Below, piece after piece: positions 18,663 to 28,968 of a DNA stretch of 64,000 nucleotides. Where the stretch lies: NCBI RefSeq assembly GCF_947489755.1, contig NZ_CANLFB010000021.1, positions 21,120 to 85,119 of the forward strand. Reading direction: 5' to 3'. How positions within the stretch are numbered: the stretch's first letter is position 1; every line of letters starts with the position of its first letter. This DNA is from an uncultured Psychromonas sp. (GTDB lineage Bacteria > Pseudomonadota > Gammaproteobacteria > Enterobacterales > Psychromonadaceae). Under the pieces are notes generated by a model, which had not been told where the DNA came from, made no database searches, and saw only the letters and a list, made by a program, of their open reading frames with translations. The position numbers and the translations under genes were made by a program.

Positions 18663-20156
18663 ATGACTTATATGAAAATCCATAATAAATTATTTTTAGT
18701 CTTTTTTAGCTTTAGCTTTTTATTAGTAGGCGCTCTAGTACTGTTAATACAATGGAGCATTGGCAAAGGAGTCATTGATTATGTTAATAGTAAAGATATT
18801 GAAGCCTTAAAGCCTCTCGTTACCCAGCTTGAAAAAGAATATAAAAAACAAGATAGCTGGCAATATTTAAGAGGTCACCATAAACGGTTTGGAGATATAC
18901 TTTTTTTACATCTACAAGGTGAATTTAGTGTATCAAAACTTCCAGGGCGAGCTGACCGTCCCCCAAGAGAATTGTTGGATCGTGATTTCCCACCTGGTGG
19001 TATGGAAAGAGATGGCCACTTTATGGAAAGGAATGGACGTCCTGTAGAAAATAATCGACCACCAGAAGGCCAGGAAAGTTTCGCTTTATTTGATCGTCAT
19101 AAAAATCTTATCGCCGGTTATCATGATGAAAATACTGAATACAATATACTTCCCATTAATGCCAATGATGTGGATGTTGGTTGGCTAATGGTGCCCAAAC
19201 AAAAGCAAATAACAGATGGTTATGAACTAGACCTTATTGATCAATTACAAAGTTATTTATGGGTAATTGCATTCATTACTTTAATGTTAGTCACTTTGAT
19301 TACTTTTCCGTTAGCTCGTCATATAGCCGATCCTATTAAGAAAATTATTTTAGGCATGCATAAATTAACACAAGGTGACTATCAGCAAAGTATCGCTATT
19401 AATAGAAAAGATGAGTTGGGAGAGTTGAGTCGAGACTTCAATGAGTTAGCATTAACGTTACATGAAAATGAAGATGCACGTAAACGTTGGTTTGCCAATA
19501 TATCTCATGAGTTACGAACGCCTGTTGCGATCTTACGTGGTGAATTAGAAGCGATGTTAGATGGCGTCAGGCCCATTAATGAGAAATACATTGACTCAGC
19601 AAATGACGAAGTGAAGCATCTGCAGAATCTTATTGATGACTTAGACCAGTTAACGAGTGCCGATATAGGCGGTATGCACTACCGAAAACAAACAGTCAAT
19701 ATCAGTACATGGTTTGAGTCAGAAGTTGATAAATATACAGGTTATTTGGCGGCGGCTAATATCGCTTTAGTTATTGATAATAATAAATCAGATGCCAACA
19801 TATTTGCCGATACCACAAGGTTATGTCAACTATTTGATAACTTAGTTAATAACAGTATTAAATATTCGGCGGCTAGCATTGTTAAAATCTCAGTCGAGAT
19901 AGACTCTGTCATAACGGGGAGTATCGTACGTATTAAAGTTGAAGATAATGGCGTGGGTGTAGAAGAACAGCACTTACATCATCTTTTTGAATACTTATAT
20001 CGTGTTGAAAACTCAAGAAATCGTAAAATGGGTGGGGCGGGTCTTGGATTATCCATTTGTGCACATATCGTTACGGCACATCAGGGTAGTATTAAAGCGA
20101 TAGCATCCGACTTAGGAGGGTTGGGGATTATTATTGAGCTACCACTGCAGAAATAA
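18663..20156 (+). CDS. Sensor histidine kinase, BaeS-like
   Basis: An inner-membrane kinase of 497 residues: TM1 (about 10-31), a periplasmic domain of about 165 residues, TM2 (about 198-220), HAMP, HisKA with the phospho-His in SHELRTP, then HATPase with N box (NLVNNSIKYS) and G box (GGAGLGLSI). The periplasmic domain contains an unusual R/D/P/G-rich segment (RADRPPRELLDRDFPPGG). The kinase core resembles BaeS. The response regulator gene follows 270 bases later, a long gap for a BaeSR pair. The stimulus is unknown; the EF-hand gene upstream hints at calcium or another cation. Confidence 0.9.
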   Translation: MTYMKIHNKLFLVFFSFSFLLVGALVLLIQWSIGKGVIDYVNSKDIEALKPLVTQLEKEYKKQDSWQYLRGHHKRFGDILFLHLQGEFSVSKLPGRADRPPRELLDRDFPPGGMERDGHFMERNGRPVENNRPPEGQESFALFDRHKNLIAGYHDENTEYNILPINANDVDVGWLMVPKQKQITDGYELDLIDQLQSYLWVIAFITLMLVTLITFPLARHIADPIKKIILGMHKLTQGDYQQSIAINRKDELGELSRDFNELALTLHENEDARKRWFANISHELRTPVAILRGELEAMLDGVRPINEKYIDSANDEVKHLQNLIDDLDQLTSADIGGMHYRKQTVNISTWFESEVDKYTGYLAAANIALVIDNNKSDANIFADTTRLCQLFDNLVNNSIKYSAASIVKISVEIDSVITGSIVRIKVEDNGVGVEEQHLHHLFEYLYRVENSRNRKMGGAGLGLSICAHIVTAHQGSIKAIASDLGGLGIIIELPLQK

Positions 20157-20261
20157 TATTTTTCTATCAATCAGCATTATTTGTCCACTTATTGAAACTA
20201 CATTAAAGTAGAATGAGAGAAGCTTAATAATTAACAGAACTAATCTCTAATTAAAGTGACT

Positions 20262-20375
20262 TATTACAGAATTGTAAATTTGGTAAATGGAATAGCCATT
20301 GTAGAATTAAACATATTTAATTCAATGATAAAGGATTAAATTACTTTTGAAATTACGCTATTTTTCTGTATAAAA
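20262..20375 (+). repeat. Dispersed intergenic repeat, copy 2 (internally deleted)
   Basis: Matches copy 4 (23237-23385) in ATTGTAAATTTxGTAAA, xTAGCCATT, ATTTAATTC and AATTACGCT...TATAAAATTCAG but lacks the middle. It fills the gap between the kinase and regulator genes. Confidence 0.55.
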
Positions 20376-20426
20376 TTCAGACCATAACCTTAGCTAGATT
20401 ACTATTAATATAATGGGGAACAATCA

Positions 20427-21095
20427 GTGTCAAATTCCATACTTATTGTAGAGGATGAAATTAAGCTTGCTAATTTATTAGCAGACTATTTTAAATTAAC
20501 AGAATATGTTCCCCATATAATAGATAACGGTGATGATGTTATTGCTTGGGTTAAAAGCAACAAACCAAGTGTTATTTTATTGGACATCATGTTACCCGGT
20601 AAAGATGGCATCACCTTGTGCCAAGAGATACGTCAGTTTTCAAATGTCCCTATTTTAATGGTTTCAGCAAAAGTAGATGAATTAGACCGATTGTTAGGGT
20701 TAGATTTAGGTGCTGATGATTATATCTGTAAGCCTTTTAGCCCTAGAGAAGTGGTCGCTAGAGTAAAAGCAGTGTTAAGAAGAACGCACTCAGTGAATAT
20801 ACTGAGTCCTGACTTTTTATTAGATGAAAACCATTTAACGGTAAGTTTTAAACGTAATACTGTTGTATTAACATCCGTTGAGTTCCAATTGCTTAAACCT
20901 TTAGCGAATAAGCCTAGCCGGATTTTTACACGCGAGCAGTTGATGCAAAATATGTATTCAGATGACCGTATTGTTAACAATCGCACTATCGATAGCCATA
21001 TTAAAAAATTAAGAAAAAAGTTAATTATAATTAGTGAAGGTGAAGATTTAATTCAGTCAGTATACGGCGCCGGTTATCGTCTAGTCTTAGCTTAA
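20427..21095 (+). CDS. Response regulator, OmpR/BaeR-like
   Basis: A 222-residue DNA-binding regulator. The receiver domain has the acidic pocket (VEDE), phospho-Asp in LLDIMLPG, Thr/Ser in MVSAK and Lys in CKPFSP. The C-terminal winged-helix domain ends VYGAGYRLVLA. The start is GTG at 20427 with GGGGA upstream. It pairs with the upstream kinase. The target genes are unknown. Confidence 0.93.
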   Translation: MSNSILIVEDEIKLANLLADYFKLTEYVPHIIDNGDDVIAWVKSNKPSVILLDIMLPGKDGITLCQEIRQFSNVPILMVSAKVDELDRLLGLDLGADDYICKPFSPREVVARVKAVLRRTHSVNILSPDFLLDENHLTVSFKRNTVVLTSVEFQLLKPLANKPSRIFTREQLMQNMYSDDRIVNNRTIDSHIKKLRKKLIIISEGEDLIQSVYGAGYRLVLA

Positions 21096-21235
21096 AAATA
21101 ATTCGTTTTTATGAGGGTAAGATTGCTATTAGATTGGTAAAGCAAGCCTATTTTAATCCAAGCCCTTATGAATAGCCCATCACTGCATAATACATAGTCT
21201 TGTATTTCAAATACCGATTACATTAAATAATGGTT

Positions 21236-21379
21236 TTATTTTGTGGAAGAAAAATAACTTAACTTAAGGCGTAAATTGAGGACTTTCGACGATATAACTT
21301 CGTTAATAGCCTGTCGAGAATCAACCAAAAGGTATTAATAATTTAATGGTTGCTTCCTTTGTGAAACTTACAACGAAGA
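21236..21379 (-). repeat. Dispersed intergenic repeat, copy 3 (reverse orientation)
   Basis: Its reverse complement reads CTTCGTTGTAAGTTTCACAA, then GCAACCATTA, GGTTGATTCTCGACAGGC, TTAACGAAGTTA and CTCAATTTACGCCTTAA. It follows copy 4 block by block over its whole length. Confidence 0.7.
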
Positions 21380-21527
21380 AACAATTATTGTGACAAGTTA
21401 AATAGATCAGTTAATTAGTATGATCGGTATGATTGCTATCACAAGGCTTCCATAACAAATCTGAATAAACATCTTTATTGACTAACCTCGCATTAAATAA
21501 TTCGATATGCTTTTCTTAAATTTTAGG

Positions 21528-21562
21528 CAAAAAAATACCCACTCGAAAGCAGGTATTTTTTA
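21528..21562 (-). terminator. Terminator of the rpsF-priB-rpsR-rplI operon
   Basis: On the minus strand: AAAAAATACCTGCTTTCGAG and GGGTATTTTTTT form a stem of A-T rich ends around ACC/GGT with a terminal T run. Confidence 0.85.
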
Positions 21563-21583
21563 ACATTAAGATATTGTCACTGA

Positions 21584-22036
21584 TTACTCAGCTTCAACAA
21601 CCTCAAGGTTTACAACTGAAGTTACATCAGAGTGTACTGTAACAGTAATCTCGTAAGAACCAGTTAAACGTAAAGCGCCTTCAGGAAGACGAACTTCACT
21701 TTTAGCTACAGCTACACCAGCAGCAGTGATTGCATCAGCAATATCACGCGTACCGATTGAACCGAATAGTTTACCAGCATCACCAGCTTTAGAAGTGATA
21801 ACAACCGCTTCTAATGCAGAGATAGCTTCACCACGTGCTTGAGCAGCAGCTAGGTTAGCAGCTTGCTTAGCTTCTAATTCAGCACGACGTGCTTCAAAAG
21901 CTTCTAAGTTTGCTTTGTTTGCTGGTACAGCTTTTTGCTGTGGGAAAAGAAAGTTACGTGCGTAACCTGCTTTAACATTAACTTTATCGCCAAGTTTACC
22001 AAGGTTAGCAACTGTATCTTGTAGAATAATTTCCAT
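21584..22036 (-). CDS. rplI: 50S ribosomal protein L9
   Basis: 150 residues with the L9 N-terminal signature [18 protein letters not shown], a long connecting helix (about 40-75) and the C-terminal domain [16 protein letters not shown]9 binds 23S rRNA near the L1 stalk. Last gene of the operon. Confidence 0.98.
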   Translation of the reverse strand: MEIILQDTVANLGKLGDKVNVKAGYARNFLFPQQKAVPANKANLEAFEARRAELEAKQAANLAAAQARGEAISALEAVVITSKAGDAGKLFGSIGTRDIADAITAAGVAVAKSEVRLPEGALRLTGSYEITVTVHSDVTSVVNLEVVEAE

Positions 22037-22052
22037 AATATATAGCTCCTAT

Positions 22053-22289
<237 letters not shown>

Positions 22290-22595
22290 TTAAATTTGTT
22301 CTATGTACTGAGCATGTAACACCAATTTACCAAGATTACTCTTGCTTTGGTGGTAAGTGATAAAACCACTTACTTTAATTTGCATGCCTTTCGATAATTT
22401 ATTTTTCAACTGACTTGCTAATGGTCCACTTGTTGCAATTGGCATATAACAATATGTATTGCGTGGCAATCCAGCTTCTTCTTGCACTGAACGATGTTCT
22501 ATCGTCAGGTTACAGTGTTCAATACCACTAGGGCTTGTTTTATGTATCGGCTTTTCAGTTACGATACCTGTAAGTTGCAAAAAGTTATCAGTCAC
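22290..22595 (-). CDS. priB: Primosomal replication protein N
   Basis: 101 residues forming one OB fold (LQLTGIVTEKPIHKTSPSG, then KVSGFITYHQSKSNLGKLVLHA). PriB stabilises PriA on single-stranded DNA during replication restart. Its location between rpsF and rpsR is the standard gammaproteobacterial order. Confidence 0.96.
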   Translation of the reverse strand: MTDNFLQLTGIVTEKPIHKTSPSGIEHCNLTIEHRSVQEEAGLPRNTYCYMPIATSGPLASQLKNKLSKGMQIKVSGFITYHQSKSNLGKLVLHAQYIEQI

Positions 22596-22603
22596 TCAGT
22601 TTC

Positions 22604-23011
22604 TTATGCTTCAGCTTCTGTTGCAGCAGGCGCAGCTGGTGCAGCATCAAAATCTGGACGTGGAGCACGAGGAGCACGTTCAACACGTTCTTCTTTTGCT
22701 TTAGCCACTACAGATGCTTCAGTTACAGCAGATTTAGTACGCATGATCATGTTGCGGATCACAGCATCGTTGAAACGGAAAGCAGTTTCCAAATCATCGA
22801 TTACTTTTTGCTCAGCTTCAATATTCATAAGAACATAGTGTGCTTTGTGTAGTTTGTTGATTGGGTAAGCCAGTTGACGACGGCCCCAGTCTTCTAGACG
22901 ATGAACAGTACCACCTGCTTCTGTGATAGAAGTAGTGTAACGCTCGATCATACCATTAACTTGTTCACTCTGATCTGGGTGAACCATAAATACGATTTCA
23001 TAATGACGCAT
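22604..23011 (-). CDS. rpsF: 30S ribosomal protein S6
   Basis: 135 residues: [38 protein letters not shown] and [14 protein letters not shown] mark S6. The acidic/Ala-Pro C-terminal tail ([21 protein letters not shown] in two parts) is longer and more Ala-rich than average. Start follows a good SD (AAGGAG). First gene of the operon; S6-S18 autoregulation is known for such operons. Confidence 0.98.
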   Translation of the reverse strand: MRHYEIVFMVHPDQSEQVNGMIERYTTSITEAGGTVHRLEDWGRRQLAYPINKLHKAHYVLMNIEAEQKVIDDLETAFRFNDAVIRNMIMRTKSAVTEASVVAKAKEERVERAPRAPRPDFDAAPAAPAATEAEA

Positions 23012-23109
23012 ATAAAAATCGCTCCTTACGGGTTAGTAGCTTCTTAATTTGGCTCAGCCGTACCAAGTAGAAGCAAGGAACAAAAAGGGTGGCTGATTTA
23101 AGGCGGCAG

Positions 23110-23138
23110 ATTGTACAATTTAGAGTCAACTTACGCAA
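23110..23138 (-). promoter_or_regulatory. Promoter of rpsF operon
   Basis: On the minus strand TTGCGT, a 17-base spacer and TACAAT, with a GC-rich discriminator (CTGCCGCC) after it, as expected for a growth-rate-controlled ribosomal promoter. Confidence 0.7.
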
Positions 23139-23236
23139 GCAACAAAAGCAATATAGCGAATAAAAAATAATATGAGTTTAATAATACCAATCACACTCAT
23201 TAACAGAACCATTTTACTTGTTAAACTAACGTAGTT

Positions 23237-23385
23237 CATCGTTGTAAATTTCGTAAAGGGAACAACCATTAGGGAATTAATATTTTTTAGTTAATTCTCC
23301 GACAGACGATTAACGATGTTAATTTTCGAAAGGCCTTAATTTACGCTTTAAACTAAGTCATTTTCCCTGCGCAAAATTTAGAGCA
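23237..23385 (+). repeat. Dispersed intergenic repeat, copy 4
   Basis: The longest form: TCATCGTTGTAAATTTCGTA, AAGGGAACAACCATTAGGGA, TTAGTTAATTCTCCGACAGA, CGATTAACGATGTTAATTTT, CGAAAGGCCTTAATTTACGC, TTTAAACTAAGTC and GCGCAAAATTTAG. Used as the reference for the other three copies. Confidence 0.75.
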
Positions 23386-23495
23386 CCTATTTTACGTAAT
23401 TGATATATTATTGGGAACTTTTATTGATCGTTTGCATCTATAGCTTAACAACATAAAATACCCTTTTCTTAAATGACATAAATGAGCTGATTTTA

Positions 23496-24830
23496 TTGAA
23501 TTCCCCATTCTTTTACATCTTAATTATTAACCTTGTCGTTTTTAGTGCTAATGCTTGGTTTTTTATGGATCCTGAAGAACCTATTGCAATAGAAAATCCT
23601 GCTTTAATAGAGGATGAAAACATTCATGAAGACGTTACTGCTAATAAAAAGGTTGAAGAAGCGAAGCCGATCACCATGGATGATATTTTATTAAATTTAA
23701 CCGCTGCAGAAACCCTCGCTGTTATAAATTATCAAACAGAAGCACAACAAAAAATAGAAGAATTACAAAAACAGTTACAAATTGAATTAAAAAAATCTAA
23801 TCAAAAGCAGCAAAATCAGACGTTATTAGAGACTAAACTTGCTTCTTTAACTGAATATAATCAACAGCTGGAAGATAAAGTCTCTAGCTTAGATAACCAA
23901 GTTAATATCCAAGAGTCACATTTAGCCGAAAGCCTTAAACGTGGGAAACAACTTAATGATGCACTGCAAAAAGAGCTTTTAAAACATGCAAGTTTACTCA
24001 GTAAGCCTGTTGACCAAATTAAAACGTCGATTGATCAAAAGCCTGATTTGTTAAAAACCAAGAAAACAGCACAAGGTGAAAGTGCTATTTCTGATGCTGA
24101 GTTTATTGATGTCGCGGTTCAAACAAATAACATCAAGACAGATATCGTCGACAGTAATGAAGAGGCGACCCTAAAAGTGAATAACTTAACGGGTGCGGTA
24201 GAGTTTGGCTTTGATTATGAAGACGATGATGACCTGACAAAAACGGCGGAAGGTCGCTTAATTTTAGATTACAACGTTGTTGATCAATATAATATCAATA
24301 GTGATATTAAGTTTGAGTTTGAAGATGAAGAAGACGATGAGACTGAAAACGATTGGCGTTGGCAGTTGCAAGGTAATTATAATTTAGATCCCGTTAACTC
24401 GATCTTTGTTCGTAGTGATATTCAGCGCAGTCAATCTGATTCATATGAAAAAGAAGATACCTACACAACAGGTTACGGTCATATTTTCTTTAATGAAAAT
24501 AATCATAAATTTAATACTGAAATTGGACCTGGTTATAAACTAGCTGAGCCTAATGACGGTGAAGATGTGGTTTCTTATAATGAATTTATTGTGCGAACAA
24601 AATTGAATTATGAAAGGATCGTAACTGACAGTTTACAGGTCACGCTAGGTACGGTATTTGAGTTTGGGCATAAAAACAGTGTTTATGAAGCTGAATTTAA
24701 AGCGCAAAACAGAATACGTCAACGATTATATTTAATCTTTGATATCAATTATAAATACAATCAAAATGTATCGGACGAAACAGAAAACGATGAGCTGTCC
24801 ACTGGTTTGAATCTTCAATATGCATTTTAG
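23496..24830 (+). CDS. Coiled-coil plus DUF481-like outer-membrane barrel protein
   Basis: A 444-residue envelope protein. The signal peptide (about 1-20, ends SANA), a coiled coil (about 75-165, Lys/Gln/Leu-rich heptads such as KIEELQKQLQIELKK) and a C-terminal beta-rich domain (about 225-444) ending GLNLQYAF resemble the DUF481 (YdiY-like) fold, with acidic turns (DYEDDDDL, EFEDEEDDETEND). The start is TTG at 23496; the only in-frame alternative nearby is CTG at 23487, and no ATG fits. The function is unknown. It is monocistronic. Confidence 0.7.
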   Translation: MNSPFFYILIINLVVFSANAWFFMDPEEPIAIENPALIEDENIHEDVTANKKVEEAKPITMDDILLNLTAAETLAVINYQTEAQQKIEELQKQLQIELKKSNQKQQNQTLLETKLASLTEYNQQLEDKVSSLDNQVNIQESHLAESLKRGKQLNDALQKELLKHASLLSKPVDQIKTSIDQKPDLLKTKKTAQGESAISDAEFIDVAVQTNNIKTDIVDSNEEATLKVNNLTGAVEFGFDYEDDDDLTKTAEGRLILDYNVVDQYNINSDIKFEFEDEEDDETENDWRWQLQGNYNLDPVNSIFVRSDIQRSQSDSYEKEDTYTTGYGHIFFNENNHKFNTEIGPGYKLAEPNDGEDVVSYNEFIVRTKLNYERIVTDSLQVTLGTVFEFGHKNSVYEAEFKAQNRIRQRLYLIFDINYKYNQNVSDETENDELSTGLNLQYAF

Positions 24831-24950
24831 TATAAGGATGTAGCCTCAGAGGACGAAATTGAAGGTATTATTTATTAAGTGATTTTTGACAAGTTATTTT
24901 GTTGATTAGACTAACTATAAGTGATCTATTTCTAAGTATTTGAAAATGTT

Positions 24951-24987
24951 AATAACCAGAAAGGGTGCGGTTTACTTTCTGGTTATT
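24951..24987. terminator. Convergent-gene hairpin after the coiled-coil/barrel gene
   Basis: Thirteen-bp perfect stem AATAACCAGAAAG/CTTTCTGGTTATT with an 11-base loop between two convergent genes. The T tracts are short, so it may act in both directions but weakly. Confidence 0.55.
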
Positions 24988-25016
24988 TATTAATAGGTTG
25001 TTTAGATTGACCTATT

Positions 25017-25757
25017 TTATCGGCGTTGACGTACTACTTCGAACAAACAAATGCCTGTTGCAACAGACACATTCAAACTTGAAACAGCACCTGCCATTGG
25101 CAATTTAATTAGTTCATCACAATGCTCACGCGTTAAACGACGTAAACCCTTGCCCTCGGCGCCCATTGCGAGTGCCATACCGCTTTCTAATTTGCAGTCA
25201 TAAAGGCTTTGTTCAGCTTCACCAGCAGTCCCATAAATCCAGATACCTTTATCTTGTAAACTGCGCATTGCACGCGCTAGGTTCGTCACATGGATTAATG
25301 GAATCGATTCTGCTGCACCACAAGCCACTTTACGCACAACAGGCGTTAAACTTGCTGAATTATCTTTAGGGATAATGACTGCATGTACACCAGCCGCTTC
25401 TGCACTTCGTAAACAAGCACCTAAGTTGTGTGGGTCTGTCACGCCATCTAAAATTAATAGGAATGGTGGAACATCTAATGCTGCTAAAATAGGCTCTAAA
25501 TCATTGTCAGTTAATACTTTCAATGTTTTTACGCGAGCCATAATACCTTGGTGCTGCTCACCATCAGACTTTTCATCTAATGCTTTACGTTGCATGAACT
25601 GTACTGATACACCCCATTCTTTCGCTTTGTTAAGCACGTCATTTAAACGTTCATCATCACGCCCCTTTAAGGCATAAATCTCAATAACACGTTCTGGTTG
25701 TTTTTCTAATAGGGCATCAACGGCGTGCATACCGTAAATAATTTCACTTTTACTCAT
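25017..25757 (-). CDS. rlmB: 23S rRNA (guanosine-2251-2'-O)-methyltransferase
   Basis: A SpoU/TrmH-family methyltransferase acting on the ribosomal P loop. The 246-residue product has the substrate-binding N domain ([18 protein letters not shown]) and the SPOUT domain with motif 1 ([16 protein letters not shown]), motif 2 ([17 protein letters not shown]) and motif 3 ([18 protein letters not shown]). The start is the ATG at 25755-25757 before SKSEII; the longer frame to 25790 adds an unlikely leader. It lies downstream of rnr as in E. coli. Confidence 0.96.
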   Translation of the reverse strand: MSKSEIIYGMHAVDALLEKQPERVIEIYALKGRDDERLNDVLNKAKEWGVSVQFMQRKALDEKSDGEQHQGIMARVKTLKVLTDNDLEPILAALDVPPFLLILDGVTDPHNLGACLRSAEAAGVHAVIIPKDNSASLTPVVRKVACGAAESIPLIHVTNLARAMRSLQDKGIWIYGTAGEAEQSLYDCKLESGMALAMGAEGKGLRRLTREHCDELIKLPMAGAVSSLNVSVATGICLFEVVRQRR

Positions 25758-25883
25758 GTTACTTATCTCTTTATAAAAAAGGTGAAGCAAAGAGCTTCAC
25801 CTGTCATCACTATTCTATTGTTATGTCAGTCTATGCCTTAATCTTACGGTTAAGTACTGTACATCACCTTTATGAATAAGGGC

Positions 25884-28412
25884 TTATGCTTTAGTGTTAC
25901 TCGCTTTTGCTTTAGAGCGAGCTGCACGACCTGGACGTTTTGTTTTAGACGTCGTTTTCTTCTTTTTAGAAGAAGCGGTATTCTTTTCACCTTGAGCGAC
26001 TTTGCGTTGAGGCTTTTTCTTTTGCTTGTTAGCCGCTTTTCGTTTCGCTAATAACTCTTCTTCTGTTAATTTTTCAGTTGGCTTAGCATCACGCTTGTCA
26101 CTTGTTTTATTGTTTACTTTAGCGTTGGCTTGGATTTTTTCTTTATTACGTGAACGTCTGTCGATAGGGCGATCTGAACCTTTACCTTCTGGTTTACGAG
26201 CACGTTTACGTTGCCCAGCTACCGCTTCATCTGCTAGTTCAAAGTCAATTTTCTTATCGTCTAAATTAACTGATAATACTTTCACTTCTAATACATCACC
26301 AATGCGATAAATACGGCCTGTGCGTTCACCTTTCAGCGTTTGCTTGCCAGCATCAAAGATATAGTAATCAGAAATCAAGCCAGTAACATGTACTAAACCA
26401 TCAATATGAATGTCATTCAGACGCACAAAGAAACCAAAGTTAGTGACTGCCGCAATGGTGCCGACCATCGTATCGCCAATATGATCCTGCATGTATTCAC
26501 ATTTAAGCGCATCAGCGACATCACGAGTCGCATCATCAGCACGACGTTCGGTCATTGAGCAATGTTCACCTAATTGACTAACTTCTTCACTTTGGTAGTT
26601 ATAACCACCCGTTTCAGTCCATTTCGCTTTTAATTGATTGTTAGCTTGATGGGCGACTAAGTACTTAATAGCTCGATGTAAAATCAAATCAGGGTAACGA
26701 CGAATTGGCGATGTAAAGTGAGCGTATTCTTCTAACGCTAAACCAAAGTGGCCTAGGTTTTCGTCTTGATAAACCGCTTGCTTCATTGAGCGCAATAGCA
26801 TGGTTTGTAATAGTTCTTTATCATCACGTTCTGCAAAGGTTTCAGCTAAATCAGCGTAATCACGCGGTGCAGGTTTTTCACCACCGTTAAGGCTCAAGCC
26901 TAATTCACCTAAGAAAGAACGGAAGTTAGCTAGTTTTTCTTCACTTGGTGTTTCATGAACGCGGAATAATGCAGAAGCGCCGGCAGACTCGATGAAACGT
27001 GCTGAAGCGACATTCGCTTGGATCATACATTCTTCAATGATCTTATGCGCATCGTTACGTACCAGTGGCACAATCGCATCAATTTTACGTGCTTCATTAA
27101 ATAAGAAACGGACTTCTAACGTTTCAAATTCCATTCCACCACGGATTTTACGCGCTTTTTTGAAGGCTTTATAAAGGTTCTCTAACTCTTCTAAATGCGG
27201 TACTAATGGTGAGTATTGTTCACGTAATGCTTCATCACCTTTTAAAATAGAGGCTACTTTTGTGTAAGTGAAACGCGCATGAGAGTTCATTACCGCTTCG
27301 TAGAATTTATAATCTTTTAAGTGACCATCTTGTCCAATCACCATTTCGCTAACCATACAGAGACGGTCAACTTGTGGGTTTAAAGAACATAAGCCGTTTG
27401 ATAACACCTCAGGTAACATTGGGATAACTTGATCTGGGAAATAAACAGAGTTACCACGATTAACCGCTTCTTTATCTAGGATAGTGCCCGTGCGAACGTA
27501 AGAGCTTACATCTGCAATCGCTACCCATAAACGCCAACCGCCACCAGGTTCTTTTTGACAGAAAACAGCATCATCAAAGTCACGCGCATCTTCGCCATCA
27601 ATGGTCACTAATGGTAAGTCACGTAGATCAACACGACCTTTTTTAGCTTCTTCAGGTACAAATTCACCAAACGGTTCAAGTTCTTTGTCTAAACCTTCTG
27701 GCCATTCGTGTGGAATATCATGTGTACGAAGGGCGATTTCAACTTCCATACCCGGTTCCATATCTTGACCGAGTACTTCTGTGATTTTACCGGTTGCAGT
27801 AAAACGGGCTTTAGGACGTTGTATAATTTCAACAACGACTATTTGTCCATGACGAGCGCCGCCATTGTTTTCTTTACTAATAGTAATTTCTTGATTAATA
27901 CGAGAATCATCAGGTACAACGGATGAAACACCATCTTCTACAAAGTAACGACCAACAATCGTTTCTTTGCGTGCTTCTACTAAACGCACAAAACGTGCTT
28001 CAGTTCGACCACGTGAATCAACCTTAACAGGTTGCGCTAATATAGTGTCTCCGTGAAATAGGAAACGCATTTGGTGATTAGGTAAGAAAAGGTCTTTACT
28101 ATCATCTTCTGTTTTTAAGAAACCAAAACCATCTTTATGGCCGATCACTTTACCCGTTGCAAGGTCAAGTTTATCGGGTATCTGATACGTTGCATTGCGG
28201 CACCAAATTAATTGGCCATCACGTTCCATCGCTTTTAAACGGCGACGTAGGCCTTCAGCTTCTTCTTCGCTGCTAAGTGAGAATGCTTTAAACATCGCAT
28301 CACGTGTGATTGGTTTACCGTGCTTCTCAATGAAAGCTAAAATAAATTCGCGATCAGGTACAGGGTGTTCATAAGTTTTGGGTTCTTGATCTACAGTAGG
28401 ATCTAGGGTCAT
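25884..28412 (-). CDS. rnr: Ribonuclease R
   Basis: A 3'-5' exoribonuclease able to degrade structured RNA, important in the cold. The 842-residue product has an N-terminal winged-helix region, cold-shock domains ([19 protein letters not shown]), the RNB domain with the catalytic aspartates in [14 protein letters not shown], an S1 domain ([17 protein letters not shown]) and a long Lys/Arg/Thr-rich tail (about 750-842). It forms an operon with rlmB. Confidence 0.97.
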   Translation of the reverse strand: MTLDPTVDQEPKTYEHPVPDREFILAFIEKHGKPITRDAMFKAFSLSSEEEAEGLRRRLKAMERDGQLIWCRNATYQIPDKLDLATGKVIGHKDGFGFLKTEDDSKDLFLPNHQMRFLFHGDTILAQPVKVDSRGRTEARFVRLVEARKETIVGRYFVEDGVSSVVPDDSRINQEITISKENNGGARHGQIVVVEIIQRPKARFTATGKITEVLGQDMEPGMEVEIALRTHDIPHEWPEGLDKELEPFGEFVPEEAKKGRVDLRDLPLVTIDGEDARDFDDAVFCQKEPGGGWRLWVAIADVSSYVRTGTILDKEAVNRGNSVYFPDQVIPMLPEVLSNGLCSLNPQVDRLCMVSEMVIGQDGHLKDYKFYEAVMNSHARFTYTKVASILKGDEALREQYSPLVPHLEELENLYKAFKKARKIRGGMEFETLEVRFLFNEARKIDAIVPLVRNDAHKIIEECMIQANVASARFIESAGASALFRVHETPSEEKLANFRSFLGELGLSLNGGEKPAPRDYADLAETFAERDDKELLQTMLLRSMKQAVYQDENLGHFGLALEEYAHFTSPIRRYPDLILHRAIKYLVAHQANNQLKAKWTETGGYNYQSEEVSQLGEHCSMTERRADDATRDVADALKCEYMQDHIGDTMVGTIAAVTNFGFFVRLNDIHIDGLVHVTGLISDYYIFDAGKQTLKGERTGRIYRIGDVLEVKVLSVNLDDKKIDFELADEAVAGQRKRARKPEGKGSDRPIDRRSRNKEKIQANAKVNNKTSDKRDAKPTEKLTEEELLAKRKAANKQKKKPQRKVAQGEKNTASSKKKKTTSKTKRPGRAARSKAKASNTKA

Positions 28413-28569
28413 ATTTGGAACTCTTTATAAGGCAATTAGTTAAAGTATATCTGAAAATCATTCAAAGCTTTGGATTAATCAATAAAAGGCGGTTTTTTTT
28501 ATTTTTTAGCCAAATTGGTTATCGATTAAGCAAGCAGAACCATTTTAGCAAAAAAAATGCAAAAAAGAC

Positions 28570-28598
28570 TAGACAGCTTTTACTGTGTTCAGTATTAT
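28570..28598 (+). promoter_or_regulatory. Promoter of the tRNA-Arg/His/Pro operon
   Basis: TAGACA, a 17-base spacer, TATTAT, then a GC-rich discriminator (CCGCGCC), ending 22 bases before the first tRNA. A stable-RNA type of promoter, likely under stringent control. Confidence 0.8.
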
Positions 28599-28620
28599 CC
28601 GCGCCACGCTAAAGACGTGA

Positions 28621-28697
28621 GCACCCGTAGCTCAGCTGGATAGAGCGTTGCCCTCCGGAGGCAAAGGCCACAGGTTCGAATCCTGTCTGGTGCACCA
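28621..28697 (+). tRNA. tRNA-Arg (anticodon CCG)
   Basis: A 77-base cloverleaf with encoded CCA. The anticodon stem TTGCC/GGCAA encloses CTCCGGA. The T arm ACAGG/CCTGT is intact. The acceptor stem GCACCCG/CTGGTGC has one C-T mismatch at position 6-67. Confidence 0.95.
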
Positions 28698-28766
28698 TTA
28701 CTCTGAGAAGCAATTGTTTTAAAAAGTAATATTACGGATGTATAGAAGTTCTTTAGTTGTTATAGT

Positions 28767-28843
28767 GGCGGATGTAGCTCAGTTGGTAGAGCCCCGGATT
28801 GTGATTCCGGTTGTCGCGGGTTCAAACCCCGTCATTCGCCCCA
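28767..28843 (+). tRNA. tRNA-His (anticodon GTG)
   Basis: Includes the extra G(-1) facing C73, encoded CCA, anticodon stem CCGGA/TCCGG and loop TTGTGAT. The acceptor GCGGATG/CATTCGC has one G-T wobble. Confidence 0.95.
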
Positions 28844-28891
28844 TCTTTTCTCGATGTAAAATTGAAACAGAAACAAACTGTAAATACGTCT

Positions 28892-28955
<64 letters not shown>

Positions 28956-28968
<13 letters not shown>

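Larger units (their letters stand above)
21096..21583. other. Convergent gap between the response regulator and rplI
   Basis: Holds dispersed repeat copy 3 in reverse orientation and the rplI terminator. No clear terminator was found for the response regulator. Confidence 0.5.
23012..23495. other. Divergent region between rpsF and the coiled-coil/barrel gene
   Basis: Contains the rpsF promoter with a leader of about 90 bases, which may hold the S6-S18 binding site, and dispersed repeat copy 4. The leader includes a possible stem TTGG/CCAA around TACGGCTGA, but I cannot assign the known S6-S18 motif with confidence. Confidence 0.5.
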
